Below, piece by piece: positions 35,008-43,673 of a DNA stretch of 64,000 nt (positions within the stretch are counted from its first letter, which is position 1; every line of letters starts with the position of its first letter). This DNA comes from Novosphingobium terrae (lineage in GTDB: Bacteria > Pseudomonadota > Alphaproteobacteria > Sphingomonadales > Sphingomonadaceae). A model generated the notes under the pieces. It searched no databases, was not told where the DNA came from, and saw only the letters and a list, made by a program, of their open reading frames with translations. The stretch lies in NCBI RefSeq assembly GCF_017163935.1, contig NZ_JABVZR010000001.1, positions 2,790,001 through 2,854,000 of the forward strand. The letters are read 5' to 3'. A program made the translations under genes and the position numbers.

Positions 35008-35976
35008 TCAGAGGTCGCCGCTCCCCACACAGGCAAGGTCAATGATGCGGCGCTGCCCCCCTTCCCGCCCCAGCACCACCACCACATCGATCACCGATGC
35101 GGCATAGGCCAGCGTATCGGCCCGGCTGAGCCCCAGCCCCGATTGCAGCACCATCAGCGCCAGCTGATCGAGCGCGCCGCGCGCGCTGTTCGCATGGATG
35201 GTGGAAAAAGACCCCTGATGGCCAGTGTTGATCGCGCGCAGAAAGGTCACCGCCTCGCGCCCGCGCATTTCACCCAGCACGATCCGGTCAGGACGCAGAC
35301 GCAGGCTGGCTTGCAGCAGATCCTCGGTGGTGACCTGCGCCTCGCCCTGTGCCTCACGCACGGCCACCAGACCCAGCGCATTGGGAGCCGAGAGGCGGAT
35401 TTCGGGCGTATCCTCCACCGCGATGATGCGGTCCCGCTCCGGCACGGCGGCGAGCAGGGCATTGAGAAAGGTGGTCTTGCCGGTCGAGGTGCCGCCCGCG
35501 ATCAGGATTGTGCGCCGCTGCGCCGCCGCCTGCTTCAGCCAGCCGATGGGATCACCGTCGCGATCGGGCGGAAAGGGTGCGCGCGGCGGCAGCAGCGGCC
35601 CCTCGGGGCGCCAGCTGTCGAGCGGCAGATCGGGCAGGCGATGGCGGCGGATGGCCATGGCCCAATGTTTGCGCGTGGCGGGCGGAGCGACGAACTGGAT
35701 GCGCGCGCCATCGGGCAGCACCGCGCCCAGCAGCGGGCTCTGGCGGTTGATGCCCTGATGGCTGATGCGCGCCACCTGCTGTGCCAGTCGGCCGAGATGG
35801 CGGTCGGTCAGTTCGGGGACGGGGTGACAGACCATGGCGGCTTGCCCGGCGGCCTCCACCCAGACTTCGCCGGGGCGGTTGACCAGAATTTCGGTCACCT
35901 CCTCGCGGTCCAGAAAGGGGCGCAGGGGCTCCAGCGCGGCGGCGAGGAAGGCGCCCTCGGCGAGAATGGCGCTCAT
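35008..35976 (-). CDS. virB11: Type IV secretion ATPase VirB11
   Basis: A 322-residue hexameric traffic ATPase. The N-terminal domain includes EVTEILVNRPGEVWVE. The Walker A is IAGGTSTGKTTF near residue 164, followed by an Asp box (IIAVEDTPEI), Walker B (RIVLGEMRGREA) and the His box (GHQGSFSTIHANSA). ATG 35976 overlaps the virB10 stop in an ATGA junction, so longer frames reaching 36300 are rejected. It is the last gene of the virB operon. VirB11 powers pilus assembly and substrate transfer with VirB4. Confidence 0.93.
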   Translation of the reverse strand: MSAILAEGAFLAAALEPLRPFLDREEVTEILVNRPGEVWVEAAGQAAMVCHPVPELTDRHLGRLAQQVARISHQGINRQSPLLGAVLPDGARIQFVAPPATRKHWAMAIRRHRLPDLPLDSWRPEGPLLPPRAPFPPDRDGDPIGWLKQAAAQRRTILIAGGTSTGKTTFLNALLAAVPERDRIIAVEDTPEIRLSAPNALGLVAVREAQGEAQVTTEDLLQASLRLRPDRIVLGEMRGREAVTFLRAINTGHQGSFSTIHANSARGALDQLALMVLQSGLGLSRADTLAYAASVIDVVVVLGREGGQRRIIDLACVGSGDL

Positions 35977-37088
35977 GGCTCGACCGTCGAGAAATCGAGA
36001 TCGCGCGCGATAAACACGCGGATCGGCGTGCCGACGCGAATGCGTACCGTGGGCGGGATCTGCGCATCGCGCTGCGCCGCGACCGAGGCCGCGCTCTGTC
36101 CGCTGGAACCGATCACAACGCTGGTGCCGGAGCCCACCAGCGCCCCCGCCCCGCCCAGCACCGACAGGATCGCGGCAGCGCCGAAGCGCTTGAAGAAATG
36201 GCCGTTCACCTCGCCCGAAAGGCCCGAGCGGCCCGAGAATTCCACTGCGGGCGAGCCCAGCGCCACGCTGACGCCATCGGGGCGGATCAGGCGGCTCCAC
36301 ATCACATAGGCCCGCGTCTGCCCGGCGGCCAGACCGCTCTTGTACTGCCCGATCAGGCGCGAGGAGCGTGGCACCACCACCTGCGATCCATCGAAGGAGC
36401 GGATGTCCTGCGTGACCACCGCGCGCACGAAGCCGGGCAGGTCGCTGTCGATGGCGGTTTCCAGAATGGCGGGGATCAACGTGCCCTGCGTCAGGGTTGA
36501 GGCCGGATTGGCCAGACGGCTGGCGCTGGCCGTTTCCACGCCGCCGCCCGCGATGCGGCTGGCAAAGGCGTCGTTTTCGGCCAGAGGCGCGGCTGGCGAA
36601 GCCGGGCCGGGGGTGGCGGGCTTGGCGGCGGGGGGCGGAAGGACATCGCTCGGCGCATCATAGACCATCACCGGCGAGGCCTGATGATCGGGCAGCCCGG
36701 CCCCTGCCCCCGCCTTGGCCAGCGCCGCCTGCTGGGCGGAGGTCAGCGCGGGCGGCGGCGAGGCTGTGGGCGTTGGTGCGGGGATGGCCGGCACGGCTGC
36801 AACCGGCGCAGGTGTGGCGATTTCGGCAGCCTCGTGAACGGGCTCTGCTGCCGGGGCCGGTGTACGGCTCAACGAGAGGAAGGTCACCGCCCCCAGGGTC
36901 AGCGCGATGGCAGCGCCTGCCAGAAGCCCCATCCTGTCGCTGCGCCGCGTGGCGCTGGCCACCACGGGGAAGCCATGGGTGGCCGCCTGCGCCAGATCCT
37001 CATCCGACAGGCTGGCGCGCGGATCGTTGCGGGCGGACAGAGGCGTTGGGCTCATCATGCTGGGGCTTTCATGGGCAGGCGGCGGCAT
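35973..37088 (-). CDS. virB10: Type IV secretion protein VirB10/TrbI
   Basis: A 371-residue bitopic protein. It has a cytoplasmic N-terminus of about 50 residues, one membrane helix (MGLLAGAAIALTLGAVTFLSL), a Pro/Ala-rich periplasmic linker (about residues 75-190), then the conserved TrbI beta-barrel domain. Motifs there include LTQGTLIPAILETAIDSDLPG, VVPRSSRLIGQY, AYVMWSRLIRPDG and a C-terminal RVGTPIRVFIARDLDF. It spans inner to outer membrane in the core complex. GGAG nine bases upstream supports ATG 37088, which overlaps virB9 by 20 bp. Confidence 0.92.
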   Translation of the reverse strand: MPPPAHESPSMMSPTPLSARNDPRASLSDEDLAQAATHGFPVVASATRRSDRMGLLAGAAIALTLGAVTFLSLSRTPAPAAEPVHEAAEIATPAPVAAVPAIPAPTPTASPPPALTSAQQAALAKAGAGAGLPDHQASPVMVYDAPSDVLPPPAAKPATPGPASPAAPLAENDAFASRIAGGGVETASASRLANPASTLTQGTLIPAILETAIDSDLPGFVRAVVTQDIRSFDGSQVVVPRSSRLIGQYKSGLAAGQTRAYVMWSRLIRPDGVSVALGSPAVEFSGRSGLSGEVNGHFFKRFGAAAILSVLGGAGALVGSGTSVVIGSSGQSAASVAAQRDAQIPPTVRIRVGTPIRVFIARDLDFSTVEP

Positions 37089-37773
37089 CAGGGCAGTGCT
37101 CCAGCGTGGCGGTGGCCGCGCCCGCGCGCAGGATCAGCCGCTGCGGCAGGCCATCGACCACGATCAGCCCGTCACGCATGGCATAATTGACCGGCCCCTC
37201 GGTCTTGCCGTCGCTGGCCAGCACGGCGGGCAGATCGCGCCCCTGCGGCCAGGAGAGATAGGCCGAAGTGCCGTCATCGAACACCCGGTCGGGCAACAGG
37301 GCGGCGTCTCCGGTCCGTTTCCACGCGAAGTTGAGGCGGGGCATGGCGACCGGTTCCTCGGGCGCGGCGGGCTTGTCCGGCAAGGCTGGCGCGGCAACCG
37401 GCGGGGGCGGATAGGCAAAGCTGACATGGTAGAGCGGCGTGCCCCTTGCCGAGGCATGCAGTTCGAACAGATAGGTGTGCCGGTCGGTGATGACCGTCAT
37501 GTTGGTGACGGGGGCGCGGGCGCTGACGGGTTTCAGGAACACCAGATTGGCGCGGCGGTTGGGCGTCACCTGCCACAGGGCGGAATCGCCGATGGCGATG
37601 TTTTCGATCCGCTCTTCCGGGGAGAGGGCGATAGTCGCCTCGAAACCGGGCATGGTGGTGATCGGCACCACCATGCCGGATTGCCATGGCAGTTCCAGCA
37701 CGCGGCGGTCAGCGGCCTGAGCAGGAGAGGCGATCAACAGGGCCAGCATGGGGCCAAGGTGGCGCAGGATCAT
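37069..37773 (-). CDS. virB9: Type IV secretion protein VirB9/CagX
   Basis: A 234-residue periplasmic/outer-membrane core-complex protein. A signal peptide (LALLIASPAQA) is followed by the N-terminal domain (TTMPGFEATIALSPEERIENIAIGDSALWQV in parts, NLVFLKP, TNMTVITDRHTYLFEL). The C-terminal VirB9 domain includes FAWKRTGDAALLPDRVFDDGTSAY in parts. It starts at ATG 37773, overlapping the virB6 stop, so there is no room for a virB7 or virB8 gene between them. Confidence 0.9.
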   Translation of the reverse strand: MILRHLGPMLALLIASPAQAADRRVLELPWQSGMVVPITTMPGFEATIALSPEERIENIAIGDSALWQVTPNRRANLVFLKPVSARAPVTNMTVITDRHTYLFELHASARGTPLYHVSFAYPPPPVAAPALPDKPAAPEEPVAMPRLNFAWKRTGDAALLPDRVFDDGTSAYLSWPQGRDLPAVLASDGKTEGPVNYAMRDGLIVVDGLPQRLILRAGAATATLEHCPDAAACP

Positions 37774-38915
37774 AAGCGGGTCTCCTGCCCGGAGGGTCGG
37801 CGCAGGCTGCGCCCGACCTGTGTGGCGCGGCTGGTGCCCTGCGCGCTGGCGGAGGGCGTTGCGGTGGTGATGGTCGTGGTGGTGGACGAGCTTGCCCCGC
37901 CCGCGCTGCGGCCCAGAGCCATCACCATGTCGCGCACCCTTTCGTCGGCTTGCGCAGGGGTGGTGTCAGGCGTCGTGCCCGTTCGGGAGCTGGTGAAGGA
38001 TTGCGCCATGGATTGCGCATGATAGGCCATCTGCATGGAGGCCGGAGCCACATCCGCAGGGGCCGCCGCAGCGGGCGTAAAGAGCCGCCACTGCCCGGTG
38101 ATATGGCCCGCCACCTTCAAGGACAGCGCCATCAGCACCGCGTGAATGATTGCCGCCATCAGCACCATCACCGCCTGCGCCATGGCGATCTCGCCCGTGT
38201 CCAGCGCCTCGACCATGGGGCCCAGCACGCCGACTGCGCCCACGCCGATCAGCACCGCGAAGAGCGGCACCAGCGCGAAGAGCACGGTGGCTTTCAACCA
38301 GCCCTCGGCCAGCCCGCGCCCGCCGCGAAACAGCGCCAGCACCACAAAGACCGGTCCCGCCGCCAGCAAGGCCGCCAGCACGATCCGGCTGGTGACCAGC
38401 ACACCCACTGTGCCGAGCAGGAAGATCAGCGCGGCCCATGTCAGCAGATCGGCAGGGCTGGTGCCCTTGGCGTCGGCCTGAGCGGCGCGGGCGCGTTCGG
38501 CGGCCTCGCTGATGGTGGTGAAAATATCGTCCAGCCGCCCGGCAAAGGCGTGGGAGGCGCTGCCCTTGATGCCCAGCATGGCGCTGGCCAGCTCGTCCGG
38601 CCCGGCGGTCAGGGCGCTCCAGACCACCGTCTGATAGGCGGCCCAGCTGGTGGCGAAGGTCAGCACCAGCCCCAGCGCCAGAAAACGCGGCCCCAGCGTG
38701 CCCAGCCCGATGGTCAGCCGCCCGCTGAGCAGCCCCAGTGCCAGAAAGCCGACATAGAGGGTGAGCGCGATGGTCAGCGCCGCCGTCAGCGCGCCATGCG
38801 TGCCGAACAGGCGGGAAAAGGCGCTGGCCGTAGCCTGCGCCGAGAGGCAGTCCACCGCGCGCAGGCTGTCGGCAATGCTGACGCCCGAGGGCGAGGCGAT
38901 GGCGGGGCAGTTCAT
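37770..38915 (-). CDS. virB6: Type IV secretion protein VirB6/TrbL, polytopic
   Basis: A 381-residue inner-membrane protein with about six helices (ALTIALTLYVGFLALGLL, FLALGLVLTFATSWAAY, TWAALIFLLGTVGVLV, IVLAALLAAGPVFVVLALF, VLFALVPLFAVLIGVGAVG, AVMVLMAAIIHAVLMAL). The RGGRGLAEGWLKA loop is typical of VirB6. The C-terminal 90 residues are a Ser/Thr-rich cytoplasmic or periplasmic tail. Stop and start overlap those of its neighbours by 4 bp. Confidence 0.88.
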   Translation of the reverse strand: MNCPAIASPSGVSIADSLRAVDCLSAQATASAFSRLFGTHGALTAALTIALTLYVGFLALGLLSGRLTIGLGTLGPRFLALGLVLTFATSWAAYQTVVWSALTAGPDELASAMLGIKGSASHAFAGRLDDIFTTISEAAERARAAQADAKGTSPADLLTWAALIFLLGTVGVLVTSRIVLAALLAAGPVFVVLALFRGGRGLAEGWLKATVLFALVPLFAVLIGVGAVGVLGPMVEALDTGEIAMAQAVMVLMAAIIHAVLMALSLKVAGHITGQWRLFTPAAAAPADVAPASMQMAYHAQSMAQSFTSSRTGTTPDTTPAQADERVRDMVMALGRSAGGASSSTTTTITTATPSASAQGTSRATQVGRSLRRPSGQETRL

Positions 38916-41281
38916 GCCGCTTCCTCCGCCATGCCGGGCCAGTCCGTGCTGGTCAGCGCGGGCAGCCAGAGCGCGGGGTCATCCCCCAGCTGAGCCCGCA
39001 AGCCATCGAGCTGGCGCACACTGCCCTCCCGCCCGGACAGCACGGTGAGGAAGGGCGCCATGCCCTCCATATCCAGCCGCACCACGGCGGAGTCCTGTCC
39101 TTGGCGGATCAGGAAGCAATGGCTGGCCACCGGCAGGGCGCGGATCAGCTCCAGCTCATGGGCGGAAAGGCCGAAGCCCTCGCAATAATCCTCGGCGCGG
39201 GCGCGGGCGTTGGGGGTGAAGATCATGGTGGCGGTCTGCTCGACCAGCGCGGCGGCGATGCCGCTGTCCAGCGCATCGCGCGCCGATTGGGTGGCGAAAC
39301 CGACGATGGCATTGCGCTTGCGCAGCGTCTTCAGCCAATCGCGCAGTCTTGCGGCGAAGATCGCATCGTCCAGTGCCTTCCAGCCTTCATCGACAAGGAT
39401 CATGGTGGGCGATCCGTCCAGCCGCTCCTCGATGCGGTGGAACAGATACATCAGCGTGGGGGTGCGCAAGGCGGGCGTATCGAGCAGGGCGGTGATATCG
39501 AACCCCAGCACGCGCTGGTCGAGATCGAGCCGGTCCTGCGCATGGTCGAACAGCCAACCCTGAGCGCCGCCCGCCACCCATGGGGCAAGGCGGCTGGCCA
39601 GATCGCCGGGACGCGGGCGGTGATGCCCGGCCAGCAGCTCGCCCAGATGCGAGAGGCGGCGCAGGGGCGGCGCGTGATCGTAGAGCGTCTCCACCGCATC
39701 GGCGATGGTGGCCAGCTCGCCCGGATCGCCGGCGTCCAGCAGGCAGGCGAGGAAATCATGCAGAAAGGCGCGGTTGCCCGGCGTGTCGGGCAGGCTCAGT
39801 GGGTTGAAGCCGGTGGGCTGGCCCGGCACCAGCCGCGTGTAATGGGCGCCCATCGCGCGCAGGAAGATTTCCGCGCCGCGATCCTTGTCGAAGAAGACGG
39901 TGCGCGGGGCGACCTTCTGCGCCTGCGCCGTCAGGAAATTGAGCACCACCGTCTTGCCGCTGCCGCTGGGGCCGATGACGGTGAAGTGGCCCAGATCGCC
40001 CTGATGGAAGTTGATGTAGCGCGGCGTGGCGCTGGTGGTTTCCAGCACGCTGATCGCGTCGCCCCAGTGATTGCCCCGCGCCTGCCCCGGTGCAAAGCCG
40101 TGCAGCGAGAGAAACCCTGCCGCATTGGTGCTGGAGATCATCGCGCGGCGCACGGCATAGGCCTCATTGCCCGGGAATTGTGCCCAGAAGGCGGGCTCCA
40201 GATTGACATCCTCGCGCACGGCGATGGCGCCCGTTTCGGACAGGGCATGGCGCACGGCGGAGCAGGCGGTTTCCAACGCCGCCAGCGTTGGCGCGCGGAC
40301 CATCACGCTCAGATGGTGATCGCCAAAGCCCGCCTGCCCCAGCCCCAGCGCATCACGGGCCGCTGACATCTGCCCGCGTTCGGCCAGAGCATCGGCGTCG
40401 GCGCTGGTCAGGCGGCGGATGGCCAGATCGATCCTTTCGCGCGCCACCTGTCGGTCGGCGGGGGCATAGGTCTGGGTCAGCACCATGGGGGCGGGCACGC
40501 GCAGCATGGCATCCACGAGCCCCGCACGGGTGGTGTCGGGGTAGTCCTTGATCGAGAGGATCGCGGCGACATCGCGCCCATCGGGGCGGCGGGTTTCCAG
40601 CGCCTCCAGCCCGAAGGAGACGCGGGCATAGGGCAGATGATGGCCCAGATCGACGCTCTCCACAGGCTTGGCCACCGCTTGCCAGTCGCCATTGTAGATC
40701 GCTGAGAGCAGTTCCAGCGGCTCGGAGCGGCCATCGGGGCAGCCCAGCAGCCTCGCGCCATAGGGGGCGAGGCCCGAGAGCAGCGCCTCGCTGGCGGCGG
40801 AGAGTTCGCGGCGCAGCGCGGGATCGGCCTCGCTGCCCACGCGGCGGCCAAGGCGTTCGAGCAGGCCCACCTTGCCGCGCGGCGGGCGGCGCACCAGCGT
40901 GAGGAACTGCTCATTGAGGAAAAGCTGGCGGCGGGAAAGCTGGTCCTGCCAAGCCTCATCCAGCGCGGCGGAGAAGGCATCGGGGAAACGCGCGGGCAGC
41001 GCCACCGAGACCGCGCGCCGCACCACATGATGATACAGCACAAAGCCTGCATCCAGCGCCGAGCGCAGCATCACATCGCGTACCGCCAGCATATGGTCGA
41101 GATGCTCGGCATCCTCGGTTTCGAAGGGCAGGCCCGGCACCGCCAGCATCTGCATCAGCGCTCCATCGCGCAGGCGCAGCGTATGGGGATCGAGATGGGC
41201 GGCATAGGGCAGCCGGTCGCCCGCGCGGGCTTCTCGCGGCCCCCATGCGGCGGGGCCCAACCATTTGCGATCAGGGCGCAT
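38912..41281 (-). CDS. virB4: Type IV secretion ATPase VirB4
   Basis: A 789-residue AAA-type ATPase. The N-terminal CagE/TrbE domain (about residues 1-420) is followed by Walker A in VIGPSGSGKTVVLN near residue 435. FDKDRGAEIFLRAMG follows, then Walker B in TMILVDEGWKAL near 629 and the VGFATQSARDAL motif. It energises pilus biogenesis and substrate transfer at the inner membrane. Length is normal. Its start overlaps virB3 by 11 bp. Confidence 0.95.
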   Translation of the reverse strand: MRPDRKWLGPAAWGPREARAGDRLPYAAHLDPHTLRLRDGALMQMLAVPGLPFETEDAEHLDHMLAVRDVMLRSALDAGFVLYHHVVRRAVSVALPARFPDAFSAALDEAWQDQLSRRQLFLNEQFLTLVRRPPRGKVGLLERLGRRVGSEADPALRRELSAASEALLSGLAPYGARLLGCPDGRSEPLELLSAIYNGDWQAVAKPVESVDLGHHLPYARVSFGLEALETRRPDGRDVAAILSIKDYPDTTRAGLVDAMLRVPAPMVLTQTYAPADRQVARERIDLAIRRLTSADADALAERGQMSAARDALGLGQAGFGDHHLSVMVRAPTLAALETACSAVRHALSETGAIAVREDVNLEPAFWAQFPGNEAYAVRRAMISSTNAAGFLSLHGFAPGQARGNHWGDAISVLETTSATPRYINFHQGDLGHFTVIGPSGSGKTVVLNFLTAQAQKVAPRTVFFDKDRGAEIFLRAMGAHYTRLVPGQPTGFNPLSLPDTPGNRAFLHDFLACLLDAGDPGELATIADAVETLYDHAPPLRRLSHLGELLAGHHRPRPGDLASRLAPWVAGGAQGWLFDHAQDRLDLDQRVLGFDITALLDTPALRTPTLMYLFHRIEERLDGSPTMILVDEGWKALDDAIFAARLRDWLKTLRKRNAIVGFATQSARDALDSGIAAALVEQTATMIFTPNARARAEDYCEGFGLSAHELELIRALPVASHCFLIRQGQDSAVVRLDMEGMAPFLTVLSGREGSVRQLDGLRAQLGDDPALWLPALTSTDWPGMAEEAA

Positions 41282-41567
41282 AGGAATTGCATCCCCAGTG
41301 CAGCCAGTTGCGTACGCGCGGGCAGCGGCTGACGCGGGTCAGCCACAGATCGAACACGCGCGGTTCGCGCAGGCAGGCCAGATAGCCCGCGCCATGGATC
41401 ACCAGCGCCAGCGGCAGGATCCAGAAGCTGCGCAACACCAGAAACGCCTCGGTGGTGGCCGCCATATTGATGACGAAAAAGGAAAAGGTGACGCCGCCGA
41501 ACATCTGCGGCCGGGTCAACACCCGAAACACCGGCGCGCGCCCCAGCCCCGCCCCCCGCTCTCCCAT
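41271..41567 (-). CDS. virB3: Type IV secretion protein VirB3
   Basis: A 98-residue inner-membrane protein with the VirB3 pattern: a short N-terminus, RAPVFRVLTRPQMFGGV, then two hydrophobic segments (FSFFVINMAAT, FWILPLALVIHGAGYLACL). A C-terminal part includes PRVFDLWLTRV. It sits between virB2 (5-bp gap) and virB4 (11-bp overlap), the usual order. Confidence 0.88.
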   Translation of the reverse strand: MGERGAGLGRAPVFRVLTRPQMFGGVTFSFFVINMAATTEAFLVLRSFWILPLALVIHGAGYLACLREPRVFDLWLTRVSRCPRVRNWLHWGCNSYAP

Positions 41568-41572
41568 GGCGA

Positions 41573-41875
41573 TCAGCCGCCCATGCCGGCGGCGGACTGG
41601 ATGCCCGCCACGATGCTGGCCGCGCCGAACAGGATAAAGCAGCCCAGAATGACCGTGGCGCCAAAGCGCCAGTTCATCCGGCCCGTCAGCATCATGAAGC
41701 CCACCATGGCCACGGCGATCACCGCCACGGTGGTCGCCACCTGACCCATCAGCGTATCACGCACCCAGCTCAGCGCCGAAACGATCGGTCCCGATCCGGC
41801 AGGCCCGCCGCGACTGGCCGCGAAAGCCGGTGTGGCCCACAGCAGGACGGAGAACGACAGAATGGGGCGGATCAT
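41573..41875 (-). CDS. virB2: Type IV secretion pilin VirB2
   Basis: A 100-residue propilin. It has an export signal ([17 protein letters not shown]), then the mature region with two hydrophobic helices ([18 protein letters not shown] and [22 protein letters not shown]) separated by a short basic loop (TGRMNWR), as in VirB2/TrbC. ATG 41875 overlaps the virB1 stop in an ATGA junction. It would form the T-pilus subunit. Confidence 0.87.
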   Translation of the reverse strand: MIRPILSFSVLLWATPAFAASRGGPAGSGPIVSALSWVRDTLMGQVATTVAVIAVAMVGFMMLTGRMNWRFGATVILGCFILFGAASIVAGIQSAAGMGG

Positions 41876-42456
41876 TGGCCTTCTCCGGATGTGGTGGCAA
41901 TCAGGCGGTTGGTGATGGCGCGGACATAGGCGCGGGTCTCGGCGATGGCGGGCACGCCATGGGCGCGCTCCACCCGCCCGGGCCCGGCGTTGTAGGCGGC
42001 CAGAGCAAATTCGAGATTGCCGCCGAAATGGTCGATCTGCTGGCGCAGATAGCGCGCCGCGCCATGGATGCTGGCCTGCGGATCGCGCGGGTCCACGCCC
42101 AGATGGCGGGCGGTGGCAGGCATCAGCTGCCCCAGCCCGACAGCGCCCGCGCGTGAGACGGCATCGGGGTGCCAGCGGCTTTCCTGCCAGATCAACGCCT
42201 CCAGCAGAGCCGGGCTGAGCGACTGGCGCGCGGCGGCAGCCTGCAAAGTGGCGGCGTAAGGGGCGGGCGCGAAGGAAACGGTTGGGGCGGCTGCGGAGGC
42301 CTGCGCGACAGGCTCGGCGCCTTCCTCGCGCCATTGCACGGTCATGGCGCCCCGGCGCCAGCTGCGCGCGCCATCAGGGGCGATGTCCAGCACATCGGCA
42401 TAGGCCGGATCGGGCCAACAGAGCCATACGGCCAGAACAGGGATAAGATGTCGCAT
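41872..42456 (-). CDS. virB1: Lytic transglycosylase VirB1
   Basis: A 194-residue exported SLT-fold enzyme that opens peptidoglycan for the secretion apparatus. The catalytic Glu is in [10 protein letters not shown] near residue 93, followed by [12 protein letters not shown], the [11 protein letters not shown] helix and [14 protein letters not shown] signal peptide ([14 protein letters not shown]) precedes. It is the first gene of the virB operon; the 152-bp gap to the divergent dioxygenase gene must hold its promoter. Confidence 0.9.
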   Translation of the reverse strand: MRHLIPVLAVWLCWPDPAYADVLDIAPDGARSWRRGAMTVQWREEGAEPVAQASAAAPTVSFAPAPYAATLQAAAARQSLSPALLEALIWQESRWHPDAVSRAGAVGLGQLMPATARHLGVDPRDPQASIHGAARYLRQQIDHFGGNLEFALAAYNAGPGRVERAHGVPAIAETRAYVRAITNRLIATTSGEGQ

Positions 42457-42608
42457 CCTATGCTGTTGACCGGGCCCGGTTGCAGCAGAATTTCAGCATT
42501 GTTGCAAACAATCACCCTATCGCCCTGGGCCATCTCTTCCTGAAATTCTCACGAAACACAGGCGCACAAGACTTGGCGGGATTGACCCACTGTTCAGGAG
42601 AAAAGCCC

Positions 42609-43535
42609 ATGCGCGACAACGATAGGGAAGAGGATCACGCCCATGGCCTGATGAATGACCTGTCCGCCTTCGAAAAGCTGAGCCTGGGGCGGCGGCGCGC
42701 GCTGATGTGGTTCGCTTCGGCGGGCACGATGGCGACGGTGGCGGCCTGCGGCGATGGCAGCGGATCATCGTCGAGCAGCTCATCCTCCAGCGCGTCGAGC
42801 AGCTCGTCCTCCGCCTCTTCGGCCTCATCCTCGGCCAGCAGCAGCAGCAGTTCTTCCTCCAGCTCAGGCAGCTGCGTGGCGGATTCGGTGGAAACCAACG
42901 GCCCCTACCCGGCTGACGGCACCAACACCTCGGCAGGCGCCACCTCCAACGTGCTGACCGTGAGCGGCGTGGTGCGTTCGGACATCCGCTCCAGCTTCAT
43001 TTCCTCCACCACCACGGCATCGGGGGTGCAGGTGACGCTGACCCTGACGCTGGTGAATGTGAATTCAAGCTGCGCGCCGATTTCCGGGGCGGCGATCTAT
43101 GTGTGGCATTGCGATGCCAGCGGGCGCTATTCGCTCTATTCCAGCGGCGTGACCACCGAAAGCTATCTGCGCGGCGTGCAGGTCACCGATGCCAACGGGC
43201 AGGTGACCTTCACCACCATCTACCCCGCCTGCTATTCGGGGCGCTGGCCGCATATCCATTTCGAGGTCTTTCTGGGCGGCCTTGGCACATCGCCCAAGGG
43301 CACGACATCCTCGCTGATCTCGCAACTGGCGATGCCTGCCGCGATCAACACCGTGATCTACAACGGCGATTCCCGCTATTCGGCCAGCATCAGCAATTAT
43401 TCGGCCATTTCGCTCTCTTCGGACAATGTGTTCGGCGACAACAGCGCCGCCGTGCTGGCCCAGCAGACGCCGACCATGTCCGGCAGCATCGCCGATGGTT
43501 ATACCGCGACAGCCACGATCGGGATTGCCGTCTGA
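42609..43535 (+). CDS. Exported intradiol-dioxygenase-like lipoprotein with polyserine linker
   Basis: A 308-residue protein. The N-terminus has a twin-arginine-type export motif (GRRRALMW) and a lipobox (TVAAC). A linker of about 40 residues made almost only of Ser and Ala (residues 52-90) follows, then an intradiol ring-cleavage dioxygenase fold. Candidate Fe(III) ligands are present: Tyr in GRYSLYSSG and Tyr plus two His in PACYSGRWPHIHFEVF. ATG 42609 has CAGGAG 9-14 bases upstream. It is known that exported proteins of this fold occur, but a substrate cannot be named; aromatic polymer fragments are one possibility. It diverges from virB1. Confidence 0.8.
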   Translation: MRDNDREEDHAHGLMNDLSAFEKLSLGRRRALMWFASAGTMATVAACGDGSGSSSSSSSSSASSSSSSASSASSSASSSSSSSSSSGSCVADSVETNGPYPADGTNTSAGATSNVLTVSGVVRSDIRSSFISSTTTASGVQVTLTLTLVNVNSSCAPISGAAIYVWHCDASGRYSLYSSGVTTESYLRGVQVTDANGQVTFTTIYPACYSGRWPHIHFEVFLGGLGTSPKGTTSSLISQLAMPAAINTVIYNGDSRYSASISNYSAISLSSDNVFGDNSAAVLAQQTPTMSGSIADGYTATATIGIAV

Positions 43536-43673
43536 CCGCCCGGATCGGGCACAAGGCCTCAGGTCATATGGGAGGGGCAGAGGCTGCCTGCAAAGACCAT
43601 CAACAGATCCCATTGCCTGGCTGAAATAAAAGCCTAAATCACTCTCCCTTAAGGGCGGTAAGGGGGAGTGTTC

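Noticed and set aside
35977..36300. N-terminal extension of virB11 to 36300
   Set aside because: It runs antiparallel-free through the virB10 coding region in another frame; ATG 35976 overlaps the virB10 stop in the usual ATGA junction and begins the conserved VirB11 sequence.
42760..42870. Polyserine stretch as a simple-repeat or sequencing artefact
   Set aside because: The codons are mixed (AGC, TCC, TCG, TCA, TCT) and the frame stays open into a conserved dioxygenase domain, so it is a genuine low-complexity linker.
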